64,000 bases of DNA from Rhizobium giardinii bv. giardinii H152 (GTDB lineage Bacteria; Pseudomonadota; Alphaproteobacteria; Rhizobiales; Rhizobiaceae), in the NCBI RefSeq assembly GCF_000379605.1, contig NZ_KB902578.1, positions 532,291 to 596,290 on the forward strand, written 5' to 3'. This document shows, piece by piece, positions 52,755 through 61,932 of this stretch. The position numbers and the translations under genes were made by a program. The first letter of the stretch is position 1, and each line of letters starts with the position of its first letter. The notes beneath the pieces were generated by a model. It was not told the origin of the DNA, did no database searches, and saw nothing but the letters and a program-made list of their open reading frames with translations.

Positions 52755-54176
52755 ATGTCGCTCGCTTCCGCAATTAATACGGCCCAAACGATATTCACCA
52801 ACACGGGGCAGCAAACCGCCGTCGTGTCGAAGAATATCGCCAACTCCAGCAACGGGGACTACGTTCGTCGGCTGGCGATGATGGGCGTGGATTCGGAAGG
52901 GCAGTATTACGTCAAGATTCAGCGGGCGCAGGACGACGCGCTTTTCAAGCAGACCATCTCGAGCATTTCTCAGTCATCGGCGCAGTCCCGACTTCTCGAC
53001 GGGCTGCAGACGATCCAGTCTGTCTTTGGCGGCGACGAGTATCCCTCGTCACCGTCCACTTATCTGGCAACGTTCCGAAGCAGCTTGCAGACCTATGCCG
53101 CGTCGCCAGGCAACATTACCATTGCGTCGTCGACGGTTGCGGATGCGAAGGACCTTGCAAACTCCATCAGCACGAGCGCTACCGCCGTACAGGAAGTCCG
53201 TGCGGATGCCGACAAGGAGATTCTCGAGCAGGTCGGGACTCTCAATGAACTTCTGTCCAAGTTCGAAACGATCAACAACCAGATCGTTGGCGCCCTGGCG
53301 ACAGGCGCGGATGCAAGCGACGCGCTGGACCAGCGTGACAAGCTTCTGAAGTCGATGGCCGAGATTGTCGGCATCTCGACGGTGACCCGCAGCAACATGG
53401 ATACCGTCATCTATTCCGCTGACGGAACGGTGCTGTTCGAAACGATCCCGCGCAAGGTCACCTTCACGCCGACGTCGAACTATGATGCAACTGTGACCGG
53501 AAATCCGATTCTCGTCGACGGCATTGCCATCAAGGCGGGAACCGGAGGCAACACCAGCGCCGAGGGGACGCTTGCGAGCCTCCTGCAATTGCGCGACGAT
53601 CTGGCGCCCAAGATTCAGTCGCAACTCGACGAAATGGCGCGTGGTCTTGTCACCATGTTCCAGGAAAATGGTGCCCCCGGTCTTTTTGTATGGTCCGGCA
53701 CCACTGTGCCGGCTGCCGGTACGATTACCGCTGGAATAGCCTCCAGCCTGGCCGTCAATCCAGCTGCCGAAGCCGATCCCACCACGTTGAGGGATGGTAC
53801 CGTCAATGGTGGCGCAAGCTCCAACCCGACGGCAAGCTCGGGCTATACCGAACTGCTCGACAGCTATATCGTCGCAATGGATACCCCGATGTCCTTCGAC
53901 ACCGCCGCGGATCTCGGCGGCACTGCCACGATCATGACCTACGCGTCGTCGTCGATCGGTTGGCTGGAGCAGTTGCGCAAAAGCGCGACGACGGCGGACG
54001 AAAACAAATCGGTCATGTTGGCGCAGACGCAACAGGCGCTCAGCAACGCGACCGGCGTCAGCCTTGACGAGGAACTCGCGCTGATGCTCGACCTCGAGCA
54101 GTCCTACAAAGCATCGGCGAAGCTGCTCAGCACGGTCGATGAAATGCTGACAACACTTCTGGATAGCGTGAGATAA
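52755..54176 (+). CDS. flgK: hook-filament junction protein FlgK (HAP1)
   Basis: A 473-residue junction protein. N-terminal D0 motif TGQQTAVVSKNIANSSNGDY; middle FlgK helices (LLDGLQTIQSVFGGDEYPSS; DQRDKLLKSMAEIVGISTVT); C-terminal VSLDEELALMLDLEQSYKAS, AKLLSTVDEMLTTLLDSVR. Shorter than enteric FlgK (about 550), as usual in this group. flgL follows after 2 nt. Confidence 0.94.
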   Translation: MSLASAINTAQTIFTNTGQQTAVVSKNIANSSNGDYVRRLAMMGVDSEGQYYVKIQRAQDDALFKQTISSISQSSAQSRLLDGLQTIQSVFGGDEYPSSPSTYLATFRSSLQTYAASPGNITIASSTVADAKDLANSISTSATAVQEVRADADKEILEQVGTLNELLSKFETINNQIVGALATGADASDALDQRDKLLKSMAEIVGISTVTRSNMDTVIYSADGTVLFETIPRKVTFTPTSNYDATVTGNPILVDGIAIKAGTGGNTSAEGTLASLLQLRDDLAPKIQSQLDEMARGLVTMFQENGAPGLFVWSGTTVPAAGTITAGIASSLAVNPAAEADPTTLRDGTVNGGASSNPTASSGYTELLDSYIVAMDTPMSFDTAADLGGTATIMTYASSSIGWLEQLRKSATTADENKSVMLAQTQQALSNATGVSLDEELALMLDLEQSYKASAKLLSTVDEMLTTLLDSVR

Positions 54177-54178
54177 AT

Positions 54179-55225
54179 ATGAAAACGTCCTTCGTTTCCA
54201 ACCTGGCAGTTCAAAACGCCATGCGGATGACCATCCAGCAGGGCCAGTTGGAAGTTCTCAAGCTCCAGCAGGAAGTCACCACCGGCAAGTACGCCGACAG
54301 CGGTGTCGAGCTCGGATCGAGCACGTCTCGCGCGGTGAGCCTCAAGAACGAGCTTGAGCGCCTGGAAAATCTCAAGGACACCAATGCCGTGGTGACGCAA
54401 CGGCTTTCCGCTTCGCAGATGTCGCTCGAGACGATGCGCTCGGCGGCCGAGCAGATCAATACGACGCTGATCGCCACCCTGGGCAACGATGACGCAACGA
54501 GGCTCTCGATCGCCAAGACGGACATCAACGGCGCGCTCAGCTCGTTCTCCGCCGCGGCCAACGTCCAGTTCAACGGTGAATTCCTGATGTCGGGGATCAA
54601 TACCGACATCAAGCCGCTCACCGAATATACGGATACCTCTCCGGCCAAGGCTTCGTTCGATACCGCGCTTTCGACCTATATGTCGACCAACGGCATCGCT
54701 ACCATGCGCGACTTTACGTCGGCGCAGATGACCGATTTCATCGAGAACACGCTGGAGCCGATGTATACGGGGGCCCAGTGGGATACGGACTGGTCGGACG
54801 CTTCAAGCCAGAACGTCATGAGCCGCATCAGCGCCAACGAGGTGGTTGCAAGCACGGCGAACGTCAACACCGACGGGGTGCGCAAATTTGCCCTTGCCGC
54901 GGTCATAACTGTCGAGCTGCTGGGCGCGGACGTAGCGTCGGACGTGCGTAGCTCCATAAACTCCGCCGCACAGAACTATGTGCAGCAAAGCATAACCGGT
55001 CTCATCGAGACGAGCAGCACACTCGGTATTTCGGAGGCTCGTCTAAAGAAGGCAAACACCTCCCTGGAATCCCAACTCAAGCTGGTCAACACCCACATCA
55101 CGGATATCGAAGGGATTGATACTTACGAGGCGTCGACGCGCATGAACACGCTGCTGACCCAGATTGAGACCTCGTACACGCTTACCTCGCGGCTTCAGCA
55201 GTTGAGTTTGATCAATTTCCTCTGA
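54179..55225 (+). CDS. flgL: hook-filament junction protein FlgL (HAP3)
   Basis: A 348-residue flagellin-like junction protein. The N-terminal helix QQGQLEVLKLQQEVTTGKYA and C-terminal SSTLGISEARLKKANTSLES, ASTRMNTLLTQIETSYTLTS are typical FlgL D0/D1 patterns. Its gene is coupled to flgK (2-nt gap). flaF follows after 37 nt. Confidence 0.93.
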   Translation: MKTSFVSNLAVQNAMRMTIQQGQLEVLKLQQEVTTGKYADSGVELGSSTSRAVSLKNELERLENLKDTNAVVTQRLSASQMSLETMRSAAEQINTTLIATLGNDDATRLSIAKTDINGALSSFSAAANVQFNGEFLMSGINTDIKPLTEYTDTSPAKASFDTALSTYMSTNGIATMRDFTSAQMTDFIENTLEPMYTGAQWDTDWSDASSQNVMSRISANEVVASTANVNTDGVRKFALAAVITVELLGADVASDVRSSINSAAQNYVQQSITGLIETSSTLGISEARLKKANTSLESQLKLVNTHITDIEGIDTYEASTRMNTLLTQIETSYTLTSRLQQLSLINFL

Positions 55226-55262
55226 CGCGGCGAGGACCAGGACAAACATGAAGGATGTCTGA

Positions 55263-55610
55263 ATGTATCAGTTTTCATACGCCGAGATCATGGAGGACGG
55301 CGTCGCCGACTCCAAGGATCGCGAAAGGCAGGTGCTCGACCGCTCGATTGCGCTGCTTGCAGCGGCAAAACAGCAGAAAGGGTATTCGAGGGAGGCCATC
55401 GAGGCGATCTACTACACGCGGCGGGTCTGGATCCGGTTCATCGAGGATCTTCGTGCGTCGGACAATCAACTGAACGACGAATTGCGCGCCAACCTTATTT
55501 CCATCGCCATCTGGATTCTGGGCGAAACGGAAAAGATTCGCAAACGCGAATCTTCCAACTTCCAGGGCATCATAGACATCACAACCATCATCAGGGATGG
55601 ACTAAAATGA
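55263..55610 (+). CDS. flaF: flagellin synthesis regulator FlaF
   Basis: A 115-residue helical protein with the FlaF pattern YSYAEIM-type start ([20 protein letters not shown]), [20 protein letters not shown] and [16 protein letters not shown]. FlaF is needed for flagellin production in alphaproteobacteria and acts with FlbT after transcription. It overlaps flbT by four bases. Positioned, as in Caulobacter and Brucella, beside flbT. Confidence 0.94.
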   Translation: MYQFSYAEIMEDGVADSKDRERQVLDRSIALLAAAKQQKGYSREAIEAIYYTRRVWIRFIEDLRASDNQLNDELRANLISIAIWILGETEKIRKRESSNFQGIIDITTIIRDGLK

Positions 55611-56056
55611 AAAGCACACTGCGTATCTCACTGAAGTCGGGCGAACGGATCTTTGTCAATGGGGCGGTGTTGCGTGTCGACCGTAAGGTCGCTGTCGAGT
55701 TTCTGAATGACGTGACATTCCTGCTCGAAAACCACGTGCTGCAGCCGGAAGATGCCACCACACCGCTGAAGCAGCTTTATTTCATCGCCCAGATGATCCT
55801 CATCAATCCCGAAGGTGCCGAACAGTCGACCAACATGTTCCGCAAGTCGGTCGTCATGCTGCTGAATTGCTTCAAGAACGAAGACGTAGTGTCTGAGCTT
55901 AAGCGGATCGACGGCATGGTTACGCAGGGTCGCGCCTTCGATGCTCTGAAGGCGATCCGCGGCCTCTATGCCATCGAGGACCGGATTCTCAACAGCCACG
56001 AAATCGCCCCTGCGACGATCGAGCAGATTCGCAAGGAGATCGCACCATGGCGGTAA
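55607..56056 (+). CDS. flbT: flagellin mRNA regulator FlbT
   Basis: A 149-residue protein with the FlbT start [20 protein letters not shown], then [20 protein letters not shown] and [14 protein letters not shown]. In Caulobacter FlbT binds the 5' leader of flagellin mRNA and controls its decay; in Brucella it acts positively. The three flagellin leaders in this window each carry a hairpin that could be its target. It overlaps flgD by 10 nt. Confidence 0.94.
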   Translation: MKSTLRISLKSGERIFVNGAVLRVDRKVAVEFLNDVTFLLENHVLQPEDATTPLKQLYFIAQMILINPEGAEQSTNMFRKSVVMLLNCFKNEDVVSELKRIDGMVTQGRAFDALKAIRGLYAIEDRILNSHEIAPATIEQIRKEIAPWR

Positions 56057-56460
56057 GCGGCGTTACGACGACCACCGGCACGACGTCTTCGACATCCCCG
56101 ACGTCCTCGGCCACAGATGCGGCTTCGGCCAGCCTGAACTACGACAGCTTCCTGAAGCTGCTCGTCGCGCAGATGAAAAACCAGGATCCGACGGAGCCGA
56201 TGGATTCATCGGAGCAGATCGCCCAGCTCGCCACCTTCTCGCAGGTCGAGCAGACGATCAAGACCAACACCAACCTGGAAAGCCTGCTGCAGCGGACCTC
56301 GCTCAGCGAAGCCAACGCGGTCATCGGCAAGACGGTGACGAGCGCGGACGGCAAGACGACTGGCATCGTCAAGGAAGTGAAGCTATATTCGGATGGAATC
56401 ATCGCCGTGCTCGATACCGGTAAGGAGCTTACCGTCGGCCCGGGTGTTACCGTTAAGTGA
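56047..56460 (+). CDS. flgD: hook-capping scaffold FlgD, short form
   Basis: A 137-residue protein that carries the conserved N-terminal FlgD motif ([40 protein letters not shown]) and a short C-terminal beta segment ([20 protein letters not shown]). Enteric FlgD has about 230 residues with an extra FnIII/Tudor-like part, which is missing here. Short FlgD proteins are usual in rhizobia, so this is not a truncation in this strain. It overlaps flbT by 10 nt. Confidence 0.92.
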   Translation: MAVSGVTTTTGTTSSTSPTSSATDAASASLNYDSFLKLLVAQMKNQDPTEPMDSSEQIAQLATFSQVEQTIKTNTNLESLLQRTSLSEANAVIGKTVTSADGKTTGIVKEVKLYSDGIIAVLDTGKELTVGPGVTVK

Positions 56461-56466
56461 TAGCTG

Positions 56467-56733
56467 ATGAATGAGGCGGATGCCCTCGATATAGTACAGG
56501 CGGCGATCTGGACGGTCGTCGTCGCTTCCGGGCCCGCCGTTCTCGCCGCCATGGTGGTCGGCGTCGTCATCGCTTTCATTCAAGCGCTGACGCAGGTGCA
56601 GGAAATGACCCTGACCTTCGTGCCGAAAATCCTTGCCGTTCTGGTCACGGTTGCGCTTTCGGCTTCCTTTGTCGGTTCGCAGATTTCCCTCTTTACCGAT
56701 ATTGTCTTCTCACGCATCCAAAGCGGCTTCTGA
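56467..56733 (+). CDS. fliQ: flagellar export gate protein FliQ
   Basis: An 88-residue membrane protein with two helices (VVVASGPAVLAAMVVGVVIA and ILAVLVTVALSASFVGSQIS) separated by the conserved FIQALTQVQEMTLTFVPK. It builds the export channel with FliP and FliR. It begins 6 nt after flgD without a clear ribosome-binding site, so translation may depend on flgD. Confidence 0.95.
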   Translation: MNEADALDIVQAAIWTVVVASGPAVLAAMVVGVVIAFIQALTQVQEMTLTFVPKILAVLVTVALSASFVGSQISLFTDIVFSRIQSGF

Positions 56734-56854
56734 CGCGCTTGCGGCAAAACCCGCGACGAACCTGCGGCGCGCGCCAACCACGGCGCGCAAGAGACGCTGA
56801 AGCACTTTGAAACTGAAATCGATTTGTTGCGCCTCTTTCAGCTATCGATGCCAT

Positions 56855-56878
56855 CTTCGCGCAAGTTTGGCGCGTTAC
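56855..56878 (+). promoter_or_regulatory. flagellar box upstream of flhA
   Basis: CTTCGCGCAAG, six bases, GCGTTAC in the 208-nt gap between fliQ and flhA, ending 63 nt before the flhA ATG. The first half matches the shared element exactly; in the second half only the TA is kept. Confidence 0.5.
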
Positions 56879-56941
56879 GCCTGTTGCCAGTATGGGCAGC
56901 CATGAATGCTGCCTGCCTCTCATGAAGAGACGGAATATCCG

Positions 56942-59029
56942 ATGGCGACACCTCCCGCTCTAGTCATCCCGAAGGTCGCACCGAAGGGCCGTGATATCGG
57001 CTTTGCGCTCGGCATCGTGATGATCCTGTCGATCCTCTTTCTGCCGATTCCTCCCTTTCTGATTGACATCGGGCTGGCGTTCTCCATCGCATTTTCGGTC
57101 CTGATCCTGATGGTGGCGCTGTGGATTCAGCGACCGCTGGATTTCTCGTCCTTTCCGGTCATTCTGCTGATCTCCACCATGACCCGCCTGTCGCTCAACA
57201 TCGCGACGACGCGCGTCATCCTTTCGCATGGGCATGAAGGACACGACGCGGCCGGTGGCGTCATTGCAGGTTTCGCGCAACTCGTCATGGGCGGCGATTT
57301 CGTCATCGGTCTGATCGTCTTCCTGATACTGATCACCGTGAACTTCATCGTTATCACCAAGGGCGCGACGCGTATTGCGGAAGTCGGCGCCCGCTTCACC
57401 CTGGACGCCATCCCCGGCAAGCAGATGTCGATCGACGCGGACCTGTCGGCGGGTTTGATCGACGAGAAGCAAGCCCAACACCGCCGGCGTGAACTGGAAG
57501 AGGAAAGCTCCTTCTTCGGTTCGATGGACGGTGCTTCGAAATTCGTGCGCGGTGACGCGATCGCCGGCTTGCTGATCACCGCCATCAATGTCTTCGGCGG
57601 TATCATCATCGGCTATGCCAGGCATGGCATGTCAATCGGCGAAGCCGCCGATGTCTTCGTCAAGCTCTCGGTCGGCGATGGTCTGGTGTCGCAGATTCCG
57701 GCATTGATCGTGTCGCTGGCCGCAGGTCTGCTCGTCTCGCGCGGCGGCACGGCCGGTTCGACGGACCAGGCGGTCGTCAACCAGCTGGGCGCCTATCCGC
57801 GGGCGCTCATGGTCGCGGCCGGCCTGATCCTGCTGCTCGCCATGATGCCCGGTCTTCCCTTCATCCCCTTCGCCGTCCTCGGCGGCGGCATGGCTTTCCT
57901 CGGCTGGATGATCCCGCGCCAGCTCGAAGCGGCCAGCAAGCTCAAGCGCGCGCAGGAGCAGCAGACGGCCCAGCAGAAGACGGACAGCGAGAAGGACTCG
58001 GTCAAATCGGTTCTCAAGACCGCCGAAATCGAGCTTCTGCTCGGCAAGCAGGTCTCCACCCGCCTCCTCGGCGCCCATCAGGAACTGGCCTTCCGCGTCG
58101 GCAAGATGCGTCGCAAGTTCGCCGGCCAGTACGGACTGATCGTGCCGGAAATCAAGGTGTCGGACGACATCAGCATTCCCGACAAGGCCTACCATGTCCG
58201 TATCCATGGCACGACGATCGCCTCAAACACGGTTCGCGTCGGCGAAGTCATCGTCGTTACCGGCGGCGGGCGCAAACCGAGCATTCCCGGGGACGATATC
58301 CGCGAACCCGCATTCGGCATGCCGGCGGTGTCGATCCTCGAAACCTTCACAGAGGACCTGAAGCGCGAAGGCTTCCACCCGATCGACAACGTCTCGGTGG
58401 TGCTGACGCACCTCTCCGAAGTGATCCGCAACAACCTGCCGCAGCTTTTGTCCTACAAGGACGTGAAAATTCTGATCGAGCGGCTCGATCCGGAATACCG
58501 CAAGCTGGCGGATGAAATCTGCTCCTCGCATATGTCCTACTCCGGTCTGCAGGCGGTGCTGAAGCTGCTGCTCGCCGAGCGCGTCTCGATCCGCAACCTG
58601 CATCTGATCCTGGAAGCGGTTGCCGAACTCGCCCCGCATGTGCGCAAGACCGAACAGATCGTCGAGCATGTGCGCGTGCGGATGTCGCAGCAGCTATGCG
58701 GCGATCTCGCCGACAATGGCACGCTGCGCGTTCTGCGCCTCGGCAACAAATGGGACATGGTCTTCCACCAGGCGCTGAAGCGCGACGCCAAGGGCGAAAT
58801 CGTCGAGTTCGACATTGATCCGCGCCATCTGGAGGAGTTCAGCGAGCAGGCGACCAAGGTTATCCGCGAACATCTTGATCGAGGCATGCCGTTCGTACTG
58901 GTAAGTTCGCCCGAATCCCGTTCTTATGTGCGCATGATCATCGAGCGCCTGTTCGCCACATTGCCTGTCCTAAGCCACGTCGAACTTGCCAAGGGTCTCG
59001 AGATCAAGATCATTGGCTCGATCTCATGA
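56942..59029 (+). CDS. flhA: flagellar export gate protein FlhA
   Basis: A 695-residue export-gate protein. Eight membrane helices fill residues about 20-330, including the FHIPEP-family signature [20 protein letters not shown] and [20 protein letters not shown]. The large cytoplasmic domain (about 370-695) forms the nonameric docking ring ([40 protein letters not shown]). Length is normal. The ATG at 56942 starts [18 protein letters not shown]. Stop overlaps fliR by four bases. Confidence 0.96.
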   Translation: MATPPALVIPKVAPKGRDIGFALGIVMILSILFLPIPPFLIDIGLAFSIAFSVLILMVALWIQRPLDFSSFPVILLISTMTRLSLNIATTRVILSHGHEGHDAAGGVIAGFAQLVMGGDFVIGLIVFLILITVNFIVITKGATRIAEVGARFTLDAIPGKQMSIDADLSAGLIDEKQAQHRRRELEEESSFFGSMDGASKFVRGDAIAGLLITAINVFGGIIIGYARHGMSIGEAADVFVKLSVGDGLVSQIPALIVSLAAGLLVSRGGTAGSTDQAVVNQLGAYPRALMVAAGLILLLAMMPGLPFIPFAVLGGGMAFLGWMIPRQLEAASKLKRAQEQQTAQQKTDSEKDSVKSVLKTAEIELLLGKQVSTRLLGAHQELAFRVGKMRRKFAGQYGLIVPEIKVSDDISIPDKAYHVRIHGTTIASNTVRVGEVIVVTGGGRKPSIPGDDIREPAFGMPAVSILETFTEDLKREGFHPIDNVSVVLTHLSEVIRNNLPQLLSYKDVKILIERLDPEYRKLADEICSSHMSYSGLQAVLKLLLAERVSIRNLHLILEAVAELAPHVRKTEQIVEHVRVRMSQQLCGDLADNGTLRVLRLGNKWDMVFHQALKRDAKGEIVEFDIDPRHLEEFSEQATKVIREHLDRGMPFVLVSSPESRSYVRMIIERLFATLPVLSHVELAKGLEIKIIGSIS

Positions 59030-59778
59030 TCTCCGATCTGGAAGGCACGGTGCTTGCGCTCTTTGCAGCATTCTGCCGGATCGGCGCCTGCATCATGGTC
59101 ATGCCGGGATTTTCGACCGCTCGCGTCCCCGTGCAGATACGCCTCTTCGTCGCGGTGGCGATCTCGATGGCGGTGCTGCCGATCATGTGGAACGATATTT
59201 ATCCGCAGGTTTCCGGCAAGGGCCACACCTACATCTATATTATCGCCACCGAAACGGTGGTCGGCGGCGTCATCGGTCTGATCGCGCGCTACTATGTGCT
59301 GGGCCTGCAGTTCACTGGAACGGTCATTACCATGATGATCGGTTTCAACGCGCCGCCGACCGCCGATGTGCTGGAAGACACCGCCGAGAACCAGCTCACC
59401 AACCTGATCAGCTTTGCTGGCCTCATGGTCCTGTTCATGCTGGATTTCCACCACGTCATCCTGTCGAGCATCGTCGATTCCTACAAGGTGATGCCGCTCG
59501 GCGTCGGCTTTGACCCGCAGGGCGTGCTGATCACGTTGACCAATGCCCTTGAAACGACGTTCTACATCATGCTGCGGCTGGCCAGTCCCTTCCTCATCTA
59601 TGGTCTCCTGTTCAACGTCGCCATCGGTATGGTCAACAAGCTGGCGCCGCAGATGCCGCTTTACTTCATCTCGCTTCCCTATCTGATCATGGGCGGGATG
59701 TTCCTTCTCTATCTCGGTATCGCCGCGATGCTGCGCCTGTTCGCCGACGGCTTCGGCCCGATAATGCAAGGGGGCTAG
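59026..59778 (+). CDS. fliR: flagellar export gate protein FliR
   Basis: A 250-residue membrane protein with about six helices. Landmarks are [20 protein letters not shown] near the start, [20 protein letters not shown] in the middle and [20 protein letters not shown] before the last helix. It completes the FliP-FliQ-FliR channel. It overlaps flhA by four bases; the FliJ-like gene begins 7 nt later. Confidence 0.95.
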   Translation: MISDLEGTVLALFAAFCRIGACIMVMPGFSTARVPVQIRLFVAVAISMAVLPIMWNDIYPQVSGKGHTYIYIIATETVVGGVIGLIARYYVLGLQFTGTVITMMIGFNAPPTADVLEDTAENQLTNLISFAGLMVLFMLDFHHVILSSIVDSYKVMPLGVGFDPQGVLITLTNALETTFYIMLRLASPFLIYGLLFNVAIGMVNKLAPQMPLYFISLPYLIMGGMFLLYLGIAAMLRLFADGFGPIMQGG

Positions 59779-59785
59779 CCGGACG

Positions 59786-60199
59786 ATGAAAAGCCGGTCG
59801 GAAAAATTGAAGCGTCTTGTTGCCGTACAGCGCCACCTCGAACAGATGGCGGAAAGCGAGCTGGCCGAAACCGCGAGACAGCGGCGCGATCTCGCCGAAA
59901 CCATCGATGTCGTCGTCGACGCCATGGGATCGGCAAGTCCGCTGCATGCGATGTTTTCGGGGCACTATGCCTCGCAGCTGGGCCGCCTTGCACAGAAGGA
60001 CCAGATGCTTCTCGGCATCCAGCAGGTCCACGAAACCCGCGTGCTCAAGGAGCGGGCAAAGGGCGACAGGCTGGAGGAGAACATGAAGGATGCGCGCGTG
60101 CTGGAGGACCGCACCGCCGACGACAATGCCATTTACGATCTCGTCGATCAGCATGTGATGGGCAAGTCACCAGCTTCCGGTAAGCTTGACCCGTCATAG
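59786..60199 (+). CDS. FliJ-like coiled-coil protein (candidate)
   Basis: A 137-residue charged helical protein: one helix at about 4-50 (SEKLKRLVAVQRHLEQMAES) and a second at about 70-110 (LGRLAQKDQMLLGIQQVHET), forming an antiparallel coiled coil. Size, layout and place in the export-gate transcript fit FliJ, the stalk protein of the FliI ATPase; no other fliJ is present in the window. Similarity at the residue level is low, so this is an inference from structure and context. Confidence 0.55.
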   Translation: MKSRSEKLKRLVAVQRHLEQMAESELAETARQRRDLAETIDVVVDAMGSASPLHAMFSGHYASQLGRLAQKDQMLLGIQQVHETRVLKERAKGDRLEENMKDARVLEDRTADDNAIYDLVDQHVMGKSPASGKLDPS

Positions 60200-60316
60200 T
60201 GCGGCTGCAGCATCGGCCGTTTGCGCGTTCGATCTGCTTGATTAAACTGCTGAATTTATGGAGCTGTCGCCGGTGCTGACCGTAGCGCCGCGTGTTCCGT
60301 GACGAGAGGAAACCAC

Positions 60317-60883
60317 ATGGCCATTTCTCCTCCAAGCGATCTGGTGTTGGATGTCGTGCGGGCCGCCGATCCGGCCGAAGTGCAGGAGGCGCAGGCGCGG
60401 CTGAAGGCTAATCGAGCTGCCTTCCAGGCAACGAGCCTTGCTGAAAACGGGACCGGCTTTGCCAATACGGTTGCGGTCCTCAATCAGGACAGCCCAACCA
60501 ACAGCCTTGGCGACATCAACAATCGCGCCGAGGCCAAGAAGATCCCGGAAAGCTACCGCAAGTTCGAGGCCATGGTGCTGCAGAACTTCGTGAAATCGAT
60601 GCTGCCCACCGAGAGCGAAGAGGTTTACGGCAAGGGCACTTCCGGCGACATGTGGAAGAGCATGATGGCTGAGCAGATCGGCAACGTCATGGCGCAGGGC
60701 GACGGCGTTGGTATCGCCGAAAGCATGATAACCGACCGCATCGTCGGATCGGACGGCCCGGGTCGCGTGAATGCATCGCTCGACGGCAACGACAACAATG
60801 TCGCGCTTAGCATGGTGCAGGAATACGAGCGCAAGGCGGTCGCCAATTTCATGGGCACCGGCAACGAGAACGAACAGGCCTGA
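60317..60883 (+). CDS. flgJ: rod-binding protein FlgJ (N-terminal type)
   Basis: A 188-residue protein with the rod-binding domain of FlgJ (SYRKFEAMVLQNFVKSMLPT, SGDMWKSMMAEQIGNVMAQG). The muramidase domain of enteric FlgJ is missing; that activity is probably supplied by the transglycosylase at 49.9 kb. GAGAGGAAACC precedes the ATG at 60317; a GTG at 60299 also opens the frame. A 118-nt gap separates it from the FliJ-like gene. Confidence 0.88.
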   Translation: MAISPPSDLVLDVVRAADPAEVQEAQARLKANRAAFQATSLAENGTGFANTVAVLNQDSPTNSLGDINNRAEAKKIPESYRKFEAMVLQNFVKSMLPTESEEVYGKGTSGDMWKSMMAEQIGNVMAQGDGVGIAESMITDRIVGSDGPGRVNASLDGNDNNVALSMVQEYERKAVANFMGTGNENEQA

Positions 60884-60981
60884 GGCAATCACGCGGATTT
60901 TCCGAACTGGTCTGACACAAAACGCGCCGCGCATCATGACAAGCACAGGATCTGCATGATGCCGGCGCCAACGGGAGCGAA

Positions 60982-61347
60982 ATGATGGAAGTTGCAGCAT
61001 CGGGTGACGTGCGTATCCAGAATGTTCTGGGTCGCCTCGAAATGATCCTCGACAACGAGAATAACCGGATCGGCGTCGATCCGAGCTTCGATCTGAAGGC
61101 ATCCAATGCCCGCAAGAGCCGCTGCCTGTATGAGTTGACGATGTTGCATCGCAACACCGCGCCGAGCGAGATTTCGCCGGCCTTCGTTTCGCAGTCACGG
61201 CATATCAAGTCGAAGCTTCTGGCGAATTCGCAGAAGGTGAACGCTCATATGGAAGCCTGCCGGTCGGTGGTGGAAATCCTCAAGGCCGCCGTGCAAAACG
61301 CCGAGGCGGATGGCATCTACTCCGAACAGCAGTTCCGGTACTTGTAA
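60982..61347 (+). CDS. FlgN-like export chaperone (candidate)
   Basis: A 121-residue helical protein (VLGRLEMILDNENNRIGVDP; NARKSRCLYELTMLHRNTAP; SKLLANSQKVNAHMEACRSV). Size and three-helix layout, with a central region repeated in rhizobial flagellar clusters after flgJ, fit FlgN, the chaperone for FlgK and FlgL. Direct sequence likeness is low. GGGAG lies 4 nt before ATG 60982 and 7 nt before ATG 60985. The stop overlaps the next gene by one base. Confidence 0.6.
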   Translation: MMEVAASGDVRIQNVLGRLEMILDNENNRIGVDPSFDLKASNARKSRCLYELTMLHRNTAPSEISPAFVSQSRHIKSKLLANSQKVNAHMEACRSVVEILKAAVQNAEADGIYSEQQFRYL

Positions 61348-61916
61348 TGTTGAAACTCGTTTTCACCGGTGTCTGGGTTTGCGCGGTGACGCTGGGTTCC
61401 GTCTATTTCTCGATCCAGCATGCCTCGGCGCCGGTGGAATCGGATGCGGAGGCAGACCGCCGCGCATTGCAGCAGTATGTTCCAGGCGAACTTATTACGG
61501 TACCGGTGATCACTGACGGGGCGGTGCAGGGCTATTTCCTGACGAAACTGTCCTTTGCCGTCGACAAGAACAAGATCAAGCACCTGGATGTGCCGCTCAA
61601 GGAGACGGTGACGAACGCGCTGTTTGACATTCTTGTCGGCAAGAAGTTGATCAACGTCGCCGACAGCACCAGTTTCGACCTTGCCCAATTCAAGACGGCG
61701 GTGAAAGACGGGTTGAACAAGGACATGCGCGACGAAGTGATCTTCGACGTGCTTGTCGAACAGTTGGAATACCTGTCGAAGGCGGATGTCGCCCGAATTG
61801 CCAAGGGTGCGAGCCAGCCGCAGCAGCAGCCTGTTGCGATCGTCGACAAGAACGGAGAAACCGCTCACGACGAGATCCCTGAGGCCGAACGGCGCGCCGC
61901 AGCCGCCGCGCAATAA
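61347..61916 (+). CDS. conserved hypothetical membrane-anchored protein at the cluster end
   Basis: A 189-residue protein with one N-terminal membrane helix (LVFTGVWVCAVTLGSVYFSI) and a periplasmic remainder. The part VPVITDGAVQGYFLTKLSFA, then KDGLNKDMRDEVIFDVLVEQ, has the beta-then-helix order seen in FliL, but I cannot confirm homology. It overlaps the FlgN-like gene by one base (TAATG), so it belongs to the flagellar transcript. Function unknown; a stator- or ring-associated periplasmic role is possible. Confidence 0.7.
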   Translation: MLKLVFTGVWVCAVTLGSVYFSIQHASAPVESDAEADRRALQQYVPGELITVPVITDGAVQGYFLTKLSFAVDKNKIKHLDVPLKETVTNALFDILVGKKLINVADSTSFDLAQFKTAVKDGLNKDMRDEVIFDVLVEQLEYLSKADVARIAKGASQPQQQPVAIVDKNGETAHDEIPEAERRAAAAAQ

Positions 61917-61932
61917 GATCGTCCGGCGTTTC

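Noticed and set aside
56047-56460. flgD as a truncated pseudogene
   Set aside because: The short length is usual for rhizobial FlgD, the frame is intact, and the gene is coupled to flbT and fliQ.
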